Shown: positions 14,883-22,511, numbered from the stretch's first letter. The stretch is 34,778 nucleotides of DNA from an uncultured bacterium (GCA_902803165.1 CADCOS010000071.1:1-34778), one strand, 5' to 3'. Numbers and translations are program-made. The notes: generated by a model from the letters alone, not told the origin.

Positions 14883-16516
14883 AACTTTTTTCCGTAATTT
14901 TATTGTTTTTTACTCTTGCTTTTATTCCGGCATGGGCTGTGAATGATGATGCAATAGTTCGTGTAGGTATAACTGATAACAAGTTTCAAAATGTTTTGAA
15001 ACAACAGTTGACAGTATTCGGCACGGCGGATTGTGATATTTGTGATAAAACAACCAGAAAAACAATTTACCACGTAAGACCAAATACAGATATAACCGTA
15101 ACTAATATGCTGAGCGGATTGGAATTGAGCGTAAACGGACAAAGTGCGGTAATTAATGATTTTGTTATTGTTTGTCCAGCAGGGCTTTTAGGTGTAAAAG
15201 ATTTAAAAAGAAAAGGACTTCAAGCGCTTTATCACGGTGCGTTCGAATTTGTTCAGGCTCAAGAGCATAACGGTTTTTATCTTGTTAATCTTGTTGAGCT
15301 GCAGGATTATTTAAAAGGAGTTGTTCCAAATGAAATGCCGATAAGATTCGGTGAAGAAGCCTTAAAAGCTCAGGCTGTTGCAGCAAGAAATTATGTGCTT
15401 ACGCCGAGGACACAAGCTTACAAAGAGTTTAATGTTGTAGACAGTGTAGCAAGTCAGGTATATTTTGGTGCAAACACGGAATCTGATATTTCAACCCGTG
15501 CGGTAATGGAAACAGAAGGCATAGTTGCATTATATAACAATGAGTTAATATTGGCGCTCTATAGTTCGACAGCGGGCGGTTATACGGAAAGTTATTCAAA
15601 TGCTTTTTCAGAGCCGGCGACAAAGATTTTTCCTGCAAATGTTCGCCCTTATTTATCAGCTGTTCCCGATAAAGAAGATTTTGAACCGCTGAATGATGAA
15701 GAAAAAGCAAAAGAATTTTATTCGGCGAGGGTTCCCTCCTACGATATAGAATCTCCATATTACAGGTGGCAGAAAGAATGGGCAGTAGGTGAACTTGAAA
15801 ATATACTTAAAAAAACACTTCCCGCACAATCCAAAACAGGTTTTGTAAGTCCTGCTTTCAGAGACAATGATGTTCTCGGAAAAATAAAAGATATAAAAGT
15901 TATGAAACGAGGCAATTCAGGCAAGGTTATTGAATTAGATTTAATGACCACAAAAGGTTGTTACAGGATTTCAAAAGAACTTGTAATAAGAAGAGTTTTT
16001 CAAAAAGACGGAATATCTTTGCCGAGCGCAAACGTAATTTTTGAGAAAAAATATGACGCTTCCGGAAATTTGACAGACATAACAGCATACGGCGGCGGCT
16101 TCGGTCATGGTGTCGGAATGAGTCAATTTGGTGCGGGATATATGTCTACAAAGTTAAAACAACCGTATTATAATATTTTGAGACATTATTATAAAGGAAT
16201 ATCTTTGGGTACAAAGCCCGTTGAAGTTTCAAACAGGGAAGTTGAGCAGACATTTTGGGCACCTGTAGGTCGTGCGCATATAGTAATTGTAGGACCTTCT
16301 GTTCCTAAAATAGATGTTATGATAAACGAAAGAACTTATACTTTTTCCGTTACAAGGAATTTATTTCAAAGAGAAGCAAAAATTGATATTTCCAGATACA
16401 TAGATGACGGTCAAAATAAAGTTCTTTTCTATCCGACATATTTTCCTATGAAAGTTTATATTGAATTGGTTGAAAGTTATAATACAAATACGCATAAAAG
16501 TATAATGGGAGATTAA
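14867..16516 (+). CDS. SpoIID/LytB-domain peptidoglycan protein, secreted
   Basis: 549 residues starting from a TTG at 14867, with AAGGAAGG just upstream inside the cysS end. A signal peptide (about 1-24, LFSVILLFFTLAFIPAWA) is followed by an SH3-like N-part. The SpoIID domain (about 140-450) contains LVNLVELQDYLKGVVPNEMP, EALKAQAVAARNYVL, YSSTAGGYTESYSNAF and GGGFGHGVGMSQFGA. SpoIID proteins cleave denuded glycan strands as lytic transglycosylases or enhance amidases. Outside spore formers they occur in cyanobacteria and relatives, so this does not imply sporulation. A C-terminal ~100 residues is a separate beta-rich part. The gene sits between cysS and the lipid II flippase murJ, with 2 bp to murJ, supporting an envelope role. 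Confidence 0.88.
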   Translation: MGIKVKLFSVILLFFTLAFIPAWAVNDDAIVRVGITDNKFQNVLKQQLTVFGTADCDICDKTTRKTIYHVRPNTDITVTNMLSGLELSVNGQSAVINDFVIVCPAGLLGVKDLKRKGLQALYHGAFEFVQAQEHNGFYLVNLVELQDYLKGVVPNEMPIRFGEEALKAQAVAARNYVLTPRTQAYKEFNVVDSVASQVYFGANTESDISTRAVMETEGIVALYNNELILALYSSTAGGYTESYSNAFSEPATKIFPANVRPYLSAVPDKEDFEPLNDEEKAKEFYSARVPSYDIESPYYRWQKEWAVGELENILKKTLPAQSKTGFVSPAFRDNDVLGKIKDIKVMKRGNSGKVIELDLMTTKGCYRISKELVIRRVFQKDGISLPSANVIFEKKYDASGNLTDITAYGGGFGHGVGMSQFGAGYMSTKLKQPYYNILRHYYKGISLGTKPVEVSNREVEQTFWAPVGRAHIVIVGPSVPKIDVMINERTYTFSVTRNLFQREAKIDISRYIDDGQNKVLFYPTYFPMKVYIELVESYNTNTHKSIMGD

Positions 16517-16518
16517 GG

Positions 16519-18090
16519 TTGAAGGATGAAACTACAGGTGTATTAAAAGCTGCTTGGCTGATTGCTTTGGTAACAATCGCCAGCAAGTTTATGGGTTTTG
16601 CCCGTGATATGGTTGTAGCCAATTTTTATGGTGCGACTCTTGTTTCAGATGCTTATTTTTATGCGCTTCAAATTCCGTCGCTTGCAATAATCATATTGGG
16701 CGGAGTAGGAGGTCCTTTTCATAGCGCCGTAGTTGCGGTGTTTTCAAAGCTTATCGGTGATGATAACAAAATAAATGAAAATATAAACAAGCTTTATAAC
16801 ACTTTTTTAACAATTACATTCCTGTTTTTTGCTGTCATGGCTGTGGCAGGATTCTTTTTTGCCGATAAAATTATGGGGATAATTATTTCGGCAGGCTCTC
16901 CGGAACTTTTGAACCTTGCAACACAGCATTTTAAAATTATGTCTCCTATAATTCTAATCGGCGGAATAATAGGTATTTTTTACGGACTTCTTGTTTGTCA
17001 CAAAAAATATATTCTTCCGAATCTTTCTCCGATGGTTTTAAGCCTTGTTGTAATAATTACAATAAGTCTGGCTCATAATGATAAATCGGGTATTGTTCTT
17101 GCTTGTGCAACTACAGTAGGTGCTGTTTGCCAGTTATTACTTCAATTCCCAAAATTAAGGCAGATAGGTTACAGAATACGTCCGAATTTTGACTTGATTA
17201 ATAATAAACAGTTTAATAACTTAACGGAACTTTTATTTCCTGCAATTTTGAGTTCAACAATCGGACAAATCAGTATTTATATAGATATGTTTTTTGCTTC
17301 AACCTTGGCGGAAGGTGCTTGGACTTCGGTAGTTTTTGCAAACAGAATATTTCAGTTCCCTGTAGGAATACTTGTAACGGCTTTTTTGGTTCCGCTGTTC
17401 CCGATTTTTTCAAAACTTGCGGGCGAAGGAGAACAAAGGTATCAAGATATCAGAAATTATTTTAATAAAGGTTTAGGTGTTTTATTTTTTGCATCAATTC
17501 CTATGATTATATTAATACTGACACTTGCAAAAGACGGAGTCTCACTGGTTTTTGAAAGAGGTGCATTTACTTCTGACGCTGTTTTAATGGTAACAGAGGC
17601 GCTTTGTTTTTTATCTTTTTCAATTTTGCCTTACGTTTTCAGAGATTCTGTAACAAGAGTTTATTACGCATTTAATGATTCTAAAACGCCGTTTGTTATA
17701 GCAACTTCTTCTATAGCACTAAAGGCATTTTTAAACTGGCTTTTGATACTAAAATTAAATATGGGTATTGCGGGAATTACACTTTCGACTTCCTGCGTAA
17801 CACTATTTAATGCAGTTATGCTCGGATTATTTATTAAAAAAGAAATAAGGCTTGATTATAAACCGTTGTTTATAAATTTCTTTAAAATGCTTGCTGCAGG
17901 TGCAATTACACTATGCACATGCTTTATTCTTTCCAATATGTTTAATTCCGTAATACTTCCCAAATATGTATTTGAAGGGGCAAAAATCATATTTATTACT
18001 CTTGTGTGTCTGATTTTATATTCGGGATTAAATATAATATTTAAAATGGAATATGCAAAGGAATTGTTGGCAAGGTTAGCGCGAAAATAG
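16519..18090 (+). CDS. murJ: lipid II flippase MurJ
   Basis: 523 residues with about fourteen hydrophobic helices across the length, as expected for a MOP-superfamily flippase. Family features include the N-terminal IASKFMGFARDMVVANFYGA, SDAYFYALQIPS, RIFQFPVGILVTAFLVPLFPIFSKLAGEGE and LSFSILPYVFRDSVTRVYYAFNDSKTPF. It moves lipid-linked peptidoglycan precursor from the inner to the outer face of the cytoplasmic membrane. The start is TTG at 16519, 2 bp after spoIID's stop, with GGGAGATTAAGG in front. The gene ends in a G-C-rich terminator, so it closes the cysS operon. Confidence 0.95.
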   Translation: MKDETTGVLKAAWLIALVTIASKFMGFARDMVVANFYGATLVSDAYFYALQIPSLAIIILGGVGGPFHSAVVAVFSKLIGDDNKINENINKLYNTFLTITFLFFAVMAVAGFFFADKIMGIIISAGSPELLNLATQHFKIMSPIILIGGIIGIFYGLLVCHKKYILPNLSPMVLSLVVIITISLAHNDKSGIVLACATTVGAVCQLLLQFPKLRQIGYRIRPNFDLINNKQFNNLTELLFPAILSSTIGQISIYIDMFFASTLAEGAWTSVVFANRIFQFPVGILVTAFLVPLFPIFSKLAGEGEQRYQDIRNYFNKGLGVLFFASIPMIILILTLAKDGVSLVFERGAFTSDAVLMVTEALCFLSFSILPYVFRDSVTRVYYAFNDSKTPFVIATSSIALKAFLNWLLILKLNMGIAGITLSTSCVTLFNAVMLGLFIKKEIRLDYKPLFINFFKMLAAGAITLCTCFILSNMFNSVILPKYVFEGAKIIFITLVCLILYSGLNIIFKMEYAKELLARLARK

Positions 18091-18128
18091 CCGGCATAAA
18101 ATAATTTTGCCGGCATGCAAATTTTTTT
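18090..18128. terminator. intrinsic terminator shared by murJ and the convergent RHH gene
   Basis: GCCGGC (18090-18095) and GCCGGC (18109-18114) pair, extended by A/T pairs inward, with a T tract at 18122-18128 on the plus strand and TATTTT on the minus strand. It is therefore usable from both sides. The stem begins on the last base of the murJ stop codon. Confidence 0.8.
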
Positions 18129-18136
18129 GAAGCAAA

Positions 18137-18325
18137 TTAATCAAGCAATTCCGAAAGGATATTAGCGTTTTCTTCAGCTTTTGGATTATTAGCTATTTTA
18201 TTACGCTTAATATAAACTCTCAAAGCTTCTCTTATAAGCTCACTTCTTGTTCTTTGTTCATTCGTTGCAATACTGTCTACTTTGTTTAAAAAATCATTAG
18301 ACATTGAAATTAATACTCTTGCCAT
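18137..18325 (-). CDS. ribbon-helix-helix (CopG/Arc-type) DNA-binding protein
   Basis: 62 residues with the classic RHH pattern: beta strand ARVLISMSNDFLNKVDSIA, then the turn TNEQRTRSELIREALRVYIKR. It would bind DNA as a dimer through the N-terminal strand. Such proteins are often antitoxins or autoregulators. No toxin gene is adjacent on either side, so this is either an orphan antitoxin or a plain regulator. It is divergent from the anti-sigma/ECF module with 125 bp between starts and has a good promoter and a GGAGGG ribosome site. The acidic tail (KAEENANILSELLD) is where antitoxins usually bind partners. Confidence 0.85.
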   Translation of the reverse strand: MARVLISMSNDFLNKVDSIATNEQRTRSELIREALRVYIKRNKIANNPKAEENANILSELLD

Positions 18326-18345
18326 AGTCCCTCCAATATGTGTAC

Positions 18346-18373
18346 ATTATATCATATCAATGGTTTATTTCAA
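18346..18373 (-). promoter_or_regulatory. promoter of the RHH gene
   Basis: On the minus strand TTGAAA (complement of 18368-18373), 16 bp, TATAAT (complement of 18346-18351). This is a near-consensus housekeeping promoter about 20 bp before the ATG. Confidence 0.7.
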
Positions 18374-18400
18374 TAGTATATCAGTATTATATTAAATTTT

Positions 18401-18431
18401 TTGAACAAAATATCTTATTATTCGTTATAAT
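18401..18431 (+). promoter_or_regulatory. candidate ECF-type promoter of the anti-sigma/sigma module
   Basis: TTGAAC (18401-18406), 16 bp, CGTT (18423-18426). This matches the general ECF pattern (GAAC about 16 bp from CGT). It overlaps a TATAAT (18426-18431) that could serve a housekeeping sigma, though the spacing to TTGAAC would be 19 bp. It lies 20-50 bp before the anti-sigma ATG, suggesting autoregulation. Confidence 0.5.
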
Positions 18432-18450
18432 AATGAAAGAGGTAAATAAA

Positions 18451-18795
18451 ATGGAAAATAAATGTTCAAAATTGGAAGGATTGTTTATATTTTCAAATGA
18501 AAACGAATTACAGAAGCATATTGCCGAATGTGATGAGTGCAGAGCGGAATATGAAAAAATACAGAAAGTTTCTGATTTGATACAGGAAGTAAAACCTTAT
18601 TACCAAAAGAAAAAGAGCAATTTAAGAAAATACAGGGCAGTTGCTGCGCTGCTTTTGGTTGTGTTTTTCTCTGCAACCTTCGGATTTGTGTATAACGATG
18701 ATGAACTTAAAGATTCTTTGATGTACGGTGAAACTTTAACTGCGGAAGATTATGGATTTCCTGTTGATTCATACGGTCTTCTTATGGTGGATTAA
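18451..18795 (+). CDS. anti-sigma factor, zinc-finger (ZAS) type, single transmembrane helix
   Basis: 114 residues from the ATG at 18451, chosen because GAGG lies 8 bp before it; the longer frame from 18340 would begin in the promoter. The N-terminal cytoplasmic domain has the zinc-binding pattern His23-x3-Cys27-x2-Cys30 (KHIAECDEC), typical of anti-sigma domains that hold ECF sigma factors. One transmembrane helix (about 62-81) leads to a short ~33-residue periplasmic tail (DDELKDSLMYGETLTAEDYGF). The stop overlaps the sigma start (TAATG), so the two are made in a fixed ratio. Placing the anti-sigma gene before the sigma gene is the reverse of the commonest order. Confidence 0.85.
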   Translation: MENKCSKLEGLFIFSNENELQKHIAECDECRAEYEKIQKVSDLIQEVKPYYQKKKSNLRKYRAVAALLLVVFFSATFGFVYNDDELKDSLMYGETLTAEDYGFPVDSYGLLMVD

Positions 18796-19292
18796 TGGAT
18801 TTTAACGAACTTATAAAACAAAATAAAAATAACGTCAAAAATATTATAAGACTTATTACAAAACAAGATAATGAAGACCTTGAGCAAGAGGTTTATATAA
18901 AAGCTTGGAAAAATAAAGAGCGGTACGAAGAGCGAGGCTCTTTTAAAAGTTGGATAAATACGATTGCGAAAAATGTGTCTAAGGATTATTTAAAATCCGC
19001 ATATTTTAAGTCGGAACAAAATTCAACGTCAGAAGACATAGTTTTAACTTCCATAAAAGATAAAAAAATGTCTCCCGAAGATAAAGTTACGTCAATAGAG
19101 CGCAAAAGAAGGATAATCTGTGCTATAGACGAACTAAAACCAAAATTAAAAGAAGCAATAATGCTTTGTGATATTGAAGGATTTACTTACGAAGAAGCGG
19201 CGAAAAAATGCGGTTGTCCCGTAGGAACGATAAAATCCAGAATATTTAATGCAAAAAAAGAACTTGCGGTAAAATTAGAAGATTTAATATAG
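18795..19292 (+). CDS. ECF RNA polymerase sigma factor (sigma-70 family)
   Basis: 165 residues, the usual ECF size with only regions 2 and 4. Region 2 holds EDLEQEVYIKAWKNKERYEERGSFKSWINTIAKNVSKDYLK, including the -10 recognition helix. Region 4 is about 105-160, IICAIDELKPKLKEAIMLCDIEGFTYEEAAKKCGCPVGTIKSRIFNAKKELA, with the helix-turn-helix that reads the -35. The linker is serine/charge rich. It should redirect RNA polymerase to envelope or stress genes when released from the anti-sigma partner encoded just upstream. The LTXXQ periplasmic protein 10 bp downstream is a likely target and feedback component. Confidence 0.95.
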   Translation: MDFNELIKQNKNNVKNIIRLITKQDNEDLEQEVYIKAWKNKERYEERGSFKSWINTIAKNVSKDYLKSAYFKSEQNSTSEDIVLTSIKDKKMSPEDKVTSIERKRRIICAIDELKPKLKEAIMLCDIEGFTYEEAAKKCGCPVGTIKSRIFNAKKELAVKLEDLI

Positions 19293-19302
19293 GAGTTTTA
19301 TT

Positions 19303-19815
19303 ATGAAAAAATTATTATTAATTTTGAGTTTGGTAGTTTTAACAAGTACAGCGGCTAATGCGTCAGAAAATGTGCAAAGATACGGAAGTGACAATTTTGT
19401 ACCGCCTCCGCCAGTTTCTAAACAAGAAATGGCTCAACGTGAAAAACGTTTTGAACAAAGACTTGGATTAACAGAAGAACAAAAAGTTCAAGCACGTAAT
19501 ATGAGAGAACAGGGTTTTGAAAAAATGAAACCTGTTATTGATACTCTAAAAGCCAGAGAACGTGAAGCGGATATGGTTAAAAATTCTAAGCTTGCGCCAA
19601 ATGTACAGGAAGAAAAATTAAATTCTATAAACAATGATATTGATAATTTGAGAAGACAAGCTCACGAAATCAAACGTGAAAATATGAAAAATTTTGAATC
19701 AATATTAACAAATGATCAAAAGAAAATTTTAAAAGAGATGAAACAAGAAGGCAGGCAGAAATATCACAAAAATTGCCCGCGGAAAAATATTAACAAATGT
19801 AAAGAAAACATGTAA
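19303..19815 (+). CDS. periplasmic Spy/CpxP-like LTXXQ-motif protein
   Basis: 170 residues with a signal peptide (cleavage after about residue 20, ANA). The mature part is almost all helical and charged, with the two LTXXQ motifs that define the Spy/CpxP/ZraP/CnrX group: LTEEQ (56-60) and LTNDQ (135-139). Such proteins act as periplasmic chaperones or metal/stress sensors. The tail ends YHKNCPRKNINKCKENM, with a histidine and two cysteines that could bind metal. It is 10 bp after the ECF sigma gene with a TAGGAG site, forming an anti-sigma/sigma/sensor module like cnrYXH in content but not in order. The signal sensed (metal, misfolded protein) cannot be told. Confidence 0.8.
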   Translation: MKKLLLILSLVVLTSTAANASENVQRYGSDNFVPPPPVSKQEMAQREKRFEQRLGLTEEQKVQARNMREQGFEKMKPVIDTLKAREREADMVKNSKLAPNVQEEKLNSINNDIDNLRRQAHEIKRENMKNFESILTNDQKKILKEMKQEGRQKYHKNCPRKNINKCKENM

Positions 19816-19838
19816 ATTGCTTATTAACAGAGCAATTT
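19814..19838 (+). terminator. weak terminator-like hairpin after the LTXXQ gene
   Basis: AAATTGCT (19814-19821), 9-base loop, AGCAATTT (19831-19838), then TGGGG. There is an 8-bp stem but almost no U tract, so termination here is uncertain. Confidence 0.3.
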
Positions 19839-19888
19839 TGGGGAAAAGAAATACTTAATATACATGTGTAGAACTTAGGAGTTACCTC

Positions 19889-20659
19889 ATGTCAAATTCG
19901 TATTCAACCCCGTTAACATACGGACCGCAGCAGTCGCAATATCCGTTAAGATATGATAATGCACCTGTTATACAGCCAAATCAAGTTGAAGAATATCAAC
20001 CGCAATATGTTGATGCAGCAGCGGAACAAAAACCTTCTTCAATACCCGCAGGTATTGCGGGGGCAGCACTCGGTGCGGCAACGGGAGCTGTTATCGGTTT
20101 GACGAAAAAACCGCTTGTTGTTAACGGCGGTAACGTAAATGACCAATTTGCGGTAAAAACATACGAAAGATATCTCAAAAAAGTTCCTGATACGGCAGAT
20201 GTAACTTATGAACAGCTTAATAAAATGCTTTCAAAACTAAATAGTGTTAAAACTCCGGAAGAATTAAAAACATTGTTTGCGGATAATCCGGAAGCTGCAC
20301 AAGAAGCTTGCAGTGCCTTAAGCAAAACACCTGATGAATTTTTAGACAATGTGGATAGTAAAAATTTAAGCAGAAATAAAAAGTCTATAAAAAAGAAATT
20401 AGAAGCGGCAAAAGAGACAAAAGTAAATTCAATCAAGAATGATATTACTACATATTGGAACGCTGATAAGAAAAAATTTGAAAAGGGTGCAAATCCTGAC
20501 AAAAACTTATACAAAGCAATTAAGAAAACTTATGCCGAACTAAAGGCTAAAACAGTCGGTAAGGCAGCAGGAATCGCAGCTATAATCGGCGGAGTAGCAT
20601 TGTTTGGAATTCACAAACTTTTAACTCACAAAAAAGATGTTAACAAAAATCCGTATTAG
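19889..20659 (+). CDS. hypothetical protein with two glycine-zipper hydrophobic segments
   Basis: 256 residues, no signal peptide. A Gln/Pro/Tyr-rich N-terminus (about 1-50) is followed by a glycine/alanine hydrophobic segment (about 52-71, IPAGIAGAALGAATGAVIGL). Next come a helical, lysine-rich middle (about 85-220, with KTPEELKTLF and KTPDEFLDNV as an approximate repeat) and a second hydrophobic segment (about 223-245, VGKAAGIAAIIGGVALFGIHKLL) before a basic end. Both segments have GxxxG/AxxxG spacing, typical of packed or membrane-inserting helices. I do not recognise the family. It is preceded by a good TAGGAG site and lies 15 bp before mazG, with which it may be transcribed. Membrane association is inferred. 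Confidence 0.75.
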   Translation: MSNSYSTPLTYGPQQSQYPLRYDNAPVIQPNQVEEYQPQYVDAAAEQKPSSIPAGIAGAALGAATGAVIGLTKKPLVVNGGNVNDQFAVKTYERYLKKVPDTADVTYEQLNKMLSKLNSVKTPEELKTLFADNPEAAQEACSALSKTPDEFLDNVDSKNLSRNKKSIKKKLEAAKETKVNSIKNDITTYWNADKKKFEKGANPDKNLYKAIKKTYAELKAKTVGKAAGIAAIIGGVALFGIHKLLTHKKDVNKNPY

Positions 20660-20674
20660 CAGTATAATCAGGAT

Positions 20675-21451
20675 ATGAAATATCCTGAACTGGAAAGATT
20701 AGTTGACATAATTGCGGTTTTAAGAAGCGAGAACGGCTGTCAGTGGGACAGGGAACAAACTCATAAATCTTTGCGTCCGAATATGCTGGAAGAAGCTTAT
20801 GAAGCAGTTGATGCAATTGATGACGGCGATATCCCGAATCTGAGAGAAGAACTGGGAGATGTACTTTTGCAGGTAGTTTTGCACTCTCAGATAGCAAAGG
20901 ATAACGGCGAATTTGATATTGAGGATGTTGCGCGTGAACTTTCGGACAAGCTGATTCACAGGCATCCGCACGTTTTTGGAGATACAAAAGTTAATTCTAC
21001 AAAAGATATTTTGGATAATTGGGATAAATTAAAAAAAGAAGAGAAAAAAGACAGAAAATCAGTATTGGACGGAATTACAAAATCGCAATCCGCATTAATG
21101 GCTGCACAAAAAATAAGCAAAAAAGCAGTTAAAGTCGGGTTTGAGTGGGATTCTGTTGAAAGCCTTAAAGAATGCATAAAATCTGAATATAAAGAGTTTG
21201 AAGAAGCAGTTCAATCCGGCGATAAAGAGCACATGGAAGATGAAATGGGCGATATCTTTTTTGCTGCGGTTAATCTTGCACGCTGGTACAAAATTGATGC
21301 GGAACAGGCTCTTTTAAGAGCTAATAAAAAGTTTGTGAAGCGTTTTAAAAAAATGGAAGAGTTAGCCGTAAAACCTTTGGAAGATTACTCTTATGAAGAA
21401 TATGATAAACTTTGGAAACAGGCTAAGCTTGAATTATCTAAGGAGAATTAA
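20675..21451 (+). CDS. mazG: nucleoside triphosphate pyrophosphohydrolase MazG
   Basis: 258 residues with two MazG repeats, as in full-length MazG. The first has LRSENGCQWDREQTHKSLRPNMLEEAYEAVDAI and LREELGDVLLQVVLHSQIA (EExxE and ExxD metal ligands). The second has SEYKEFEEAVQSGDKEHMEDEMGDIFFAAVNLARW. The enzyme hydrolyses NTPs and dNTPs to monophosphates and pyrophosphate, cleaning the pool or modulating ppGpp. It is the first clearly conserved gene of a run ending in rdgB, another house-cleaning pyrophosphatase. The ATG at 20675 follows TCAGGATATGA with only a weak ribosome site. Confidence 0.95.
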   Translation: MKYPELERLVDIIAVLRSENGCQWDREQTHKSLRPNMLEEAYEAVDAIDDGDIPNLREELGDVLLQVVLHSQIAKDNGEFDIEDVARELSDKLIHRHPHVFGDTKVNSTKDILDNWDKLKKEEKKDRKSVLDGITKSQSALMAAQKISKKAVKVGFEWDSVESLKECIKSEYKEFEEAVQSGDKEHMEDEMGDIFFAAVNLARWYKIDAEQALLRANKKFVKRFKKMEELAVKPLEDYSYEEYDKLWKQAKLELSKEN

Positions 21452-21455
21452 TAAT

Positions 21456-21800
21456 ATGAAAAAATTATTATCATTACTGTTTTTGTTAACCGCAATATGC
21501 TCAACGGCTTATGCAAAGGATGCTTCAATGGCATGCGCAAATCATATTCTTGTTCCGACGGAAAGAGATGCAATTAAATTAAAGAGTCAAATTAAAACTT
21601 TTGATGATTTTAAATATTACGCAAAGATGTATTCTCAGTGTCCTTCAGGACGCCAAGGGGGAGATTTGGGCTGCTTCGGTAAAGGTCAAATGGTTAAACC
21701 TTTTGAAAAAGCCGTTTTTGAAGGTGAAATAGGAGAGGTTTCAGAGCCTGTCCAGACTCAGTTTGGTTATCATCTGATTTGGGTTACAAAAAGATATTAA
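21456..21800 (+). CDS. secreted parvulin-type peptidyl-prolyl isomerase (PpiC-like)
   Basis: The start is the ATG at 21456, which has AAGGAG upstream and begins a signal peptide (MKKLLSLLFLLTAICSTAYA, cleavage after about 20); an upstream ATG inside mazG is rejected. The mature 94 residues are a single parvulin domain: ACANHILV, a short helical insert (DDFKYYAKMYSQCPSG), GGDLGCFGKGQMVKPFEKAVFE and QTQFGYHLIWVTKRY. It should speed cis-trans isomerisation of prolyl bonds of exported proteins in the periplasm. There is no chaperone domain as in SurA or PrsA, so it is a minimal form. Cysteines at SQCPSG and LGCFG are of interest for a disulfide. Confidence 0.9.
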   Translation: MKKLLSLLFLLTAICSTAYAKDASMACANHILVPTERDAIKLKSQIKTFDDFKYYAKMYSQCPSGRQGGDLGCFGKGQMVKPFEKAVFEGEIGEVSEPVQTQFGYHLIWVTKRY

Positions 21801-21818
21801 TATTTATAAGGAGGATAT

Positions 21819-22106
21819 ATGAAAAAGATTTTAACAACAGTTTTGTTAATGACAGTTTTGTTTGTAGCGGCACCTGTTTTCGCAACGCCGACAGAAGGAA
21901 CACCCGGAAATGTTTCAGGCCGCTCTGTAGTTGCCGGTTTGGCATCATTAATTATTTGGCCGGGACTCGGACAACTTATTAACGATAACCCTGTAGATAA
22001 AAATGTTACACATGCAGTTCTTGGTTTGACCGGAATATTTAGACTTTGGTCTTTTTATGACGGTTTAGTAGACAGAACGGGCGGGGTTTGGCATAATAGG
22101 ATTTAG
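21819..22106 (+). CDS. small secreted or membrane protein of unknown function (95 aa)
   Basis: 95 residues with a clear signal peptide (about 1-22, ending VFA). Two moderately hydrophobic stretches follow (VAGLASLIIWPGLGQLINDN and THAVLGLTGIFRLWSFYDGLV). The PGLGQL..N and W.FYDG.VDR.GG features recall small TM2-like membrane proteins, but this is only a resemblance. It is 18 bp after the parvulin gene with a strong AAGGAGG site. No function is assigned. Confidence 0.8.
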   Translation: MKKILTTVLLMTVLFVAAPVFATPTEGTPGNVSGRSVVAGLASLIIWPGLGQLINDNPVDKNVTHAVLGLTGIFRLWSFYDGLVDRTGGVWHNRI

Positions 22107-22116
22107 TTTTTTTGAA

Positions 22117-22141
22117 GGCGGGCTTGCAGGGCAAGCCCGCC
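22117..22141. other. perfect G-C-rich hairpin between the 95-aa gene and the DUF486 gene
   Basis: GGCGGGCTTGC (22117-22127), loop AGG, GCAAGCCCGCC (22131-22141). This is an 11-bp perfect stem, strikingly G-C-rich for the region. A T run precedes it and none follows on either strand, so it is not a standard intrinsic terminator in either direction. It ends 18 bp before the next start. Confidence 0.7.
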
Positions 22142-22158
22142 TCTGATAAGAGGATAGC

Positions 22159-22500
22159 ATGTTCAGACAATTATTACCTGTCTTATTACTCACAATTTCT
22201 AATATTTTTATGACATTTGCATGGTACGGGCATTTAAAATACAAAGGTTCTGCTCTTTGGATAGTTATACTTGTAAGCTGGGGTATTGCACTTTTGGAAT
22301 ACTGTTTTCAAGTTCCTGCAAACAGAATCGGGCATGAATATTATACTGCGGCGCAATTAAAAACCATGCAGGAAGTCATAACTCTTGTTGTTTTTAGTAT
22401 TTTTTCTATCCTTTATTTAAAAGAAGATTTTCAATGGAATTATCTTGTAGGGTTTATTCTTATAATTTTGGCAGTGTTTGTTATTTTTAAAAAATGGTAG
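22159..22500 (+). CDS. DUF486/DMT-family small membrane protein
   Basis: 113 residues with four predicted transmembrane helices and the DUF486 signatures: SNIFMTFAWYGHLK, LVSWGIALLEYCFQVPANRIGH, AAQLKTMQEVITLVVFSIFS and ILYLKEDFQWNYLVGF. The family belongs to the drug/metabolite transporter superfamily, and its substrate is unknown. The stop TAG overlaps the start region of rdgB, whose ribosome site lies over the last codons. The ATG at 22159 follows AAGAGGATAGC. Confidence 0.88.
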   Translation: MFRQLLPVLLLTISNIFMTFAWYGHLKYKGSALWIVILVSWGIALLEYCFQVPANRIGHEYYTAAQLKTMQEVITLVVFSIFSILYLKEDFQWNYLVGFILIILAVFVIFKKW

Positions 22501-22511
22501 GAGGAAATATT

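Noticed and set aside
14867-16516. Evidence of sporulation
   Set aside because: SpoIID-domain proteins are common in non-spore-formers including cyanobacteria, and no other spore gene is seen.
18137-18325. Toxin-antitoxin pair
   Set aside because: Only the RHH half is present; the neighbours are murJ and the anti-sigma module.
18340-18450. N-terminal extension of the anti-sigma gene
   Set aside because: It runs through the promoter region and has no ribosome site; the ATG at 18451 has GAGG in place.
22117-22141. Intrinsic terminator
   Set aside because: No T tract follows the stem on either strand; the T run precedes it.
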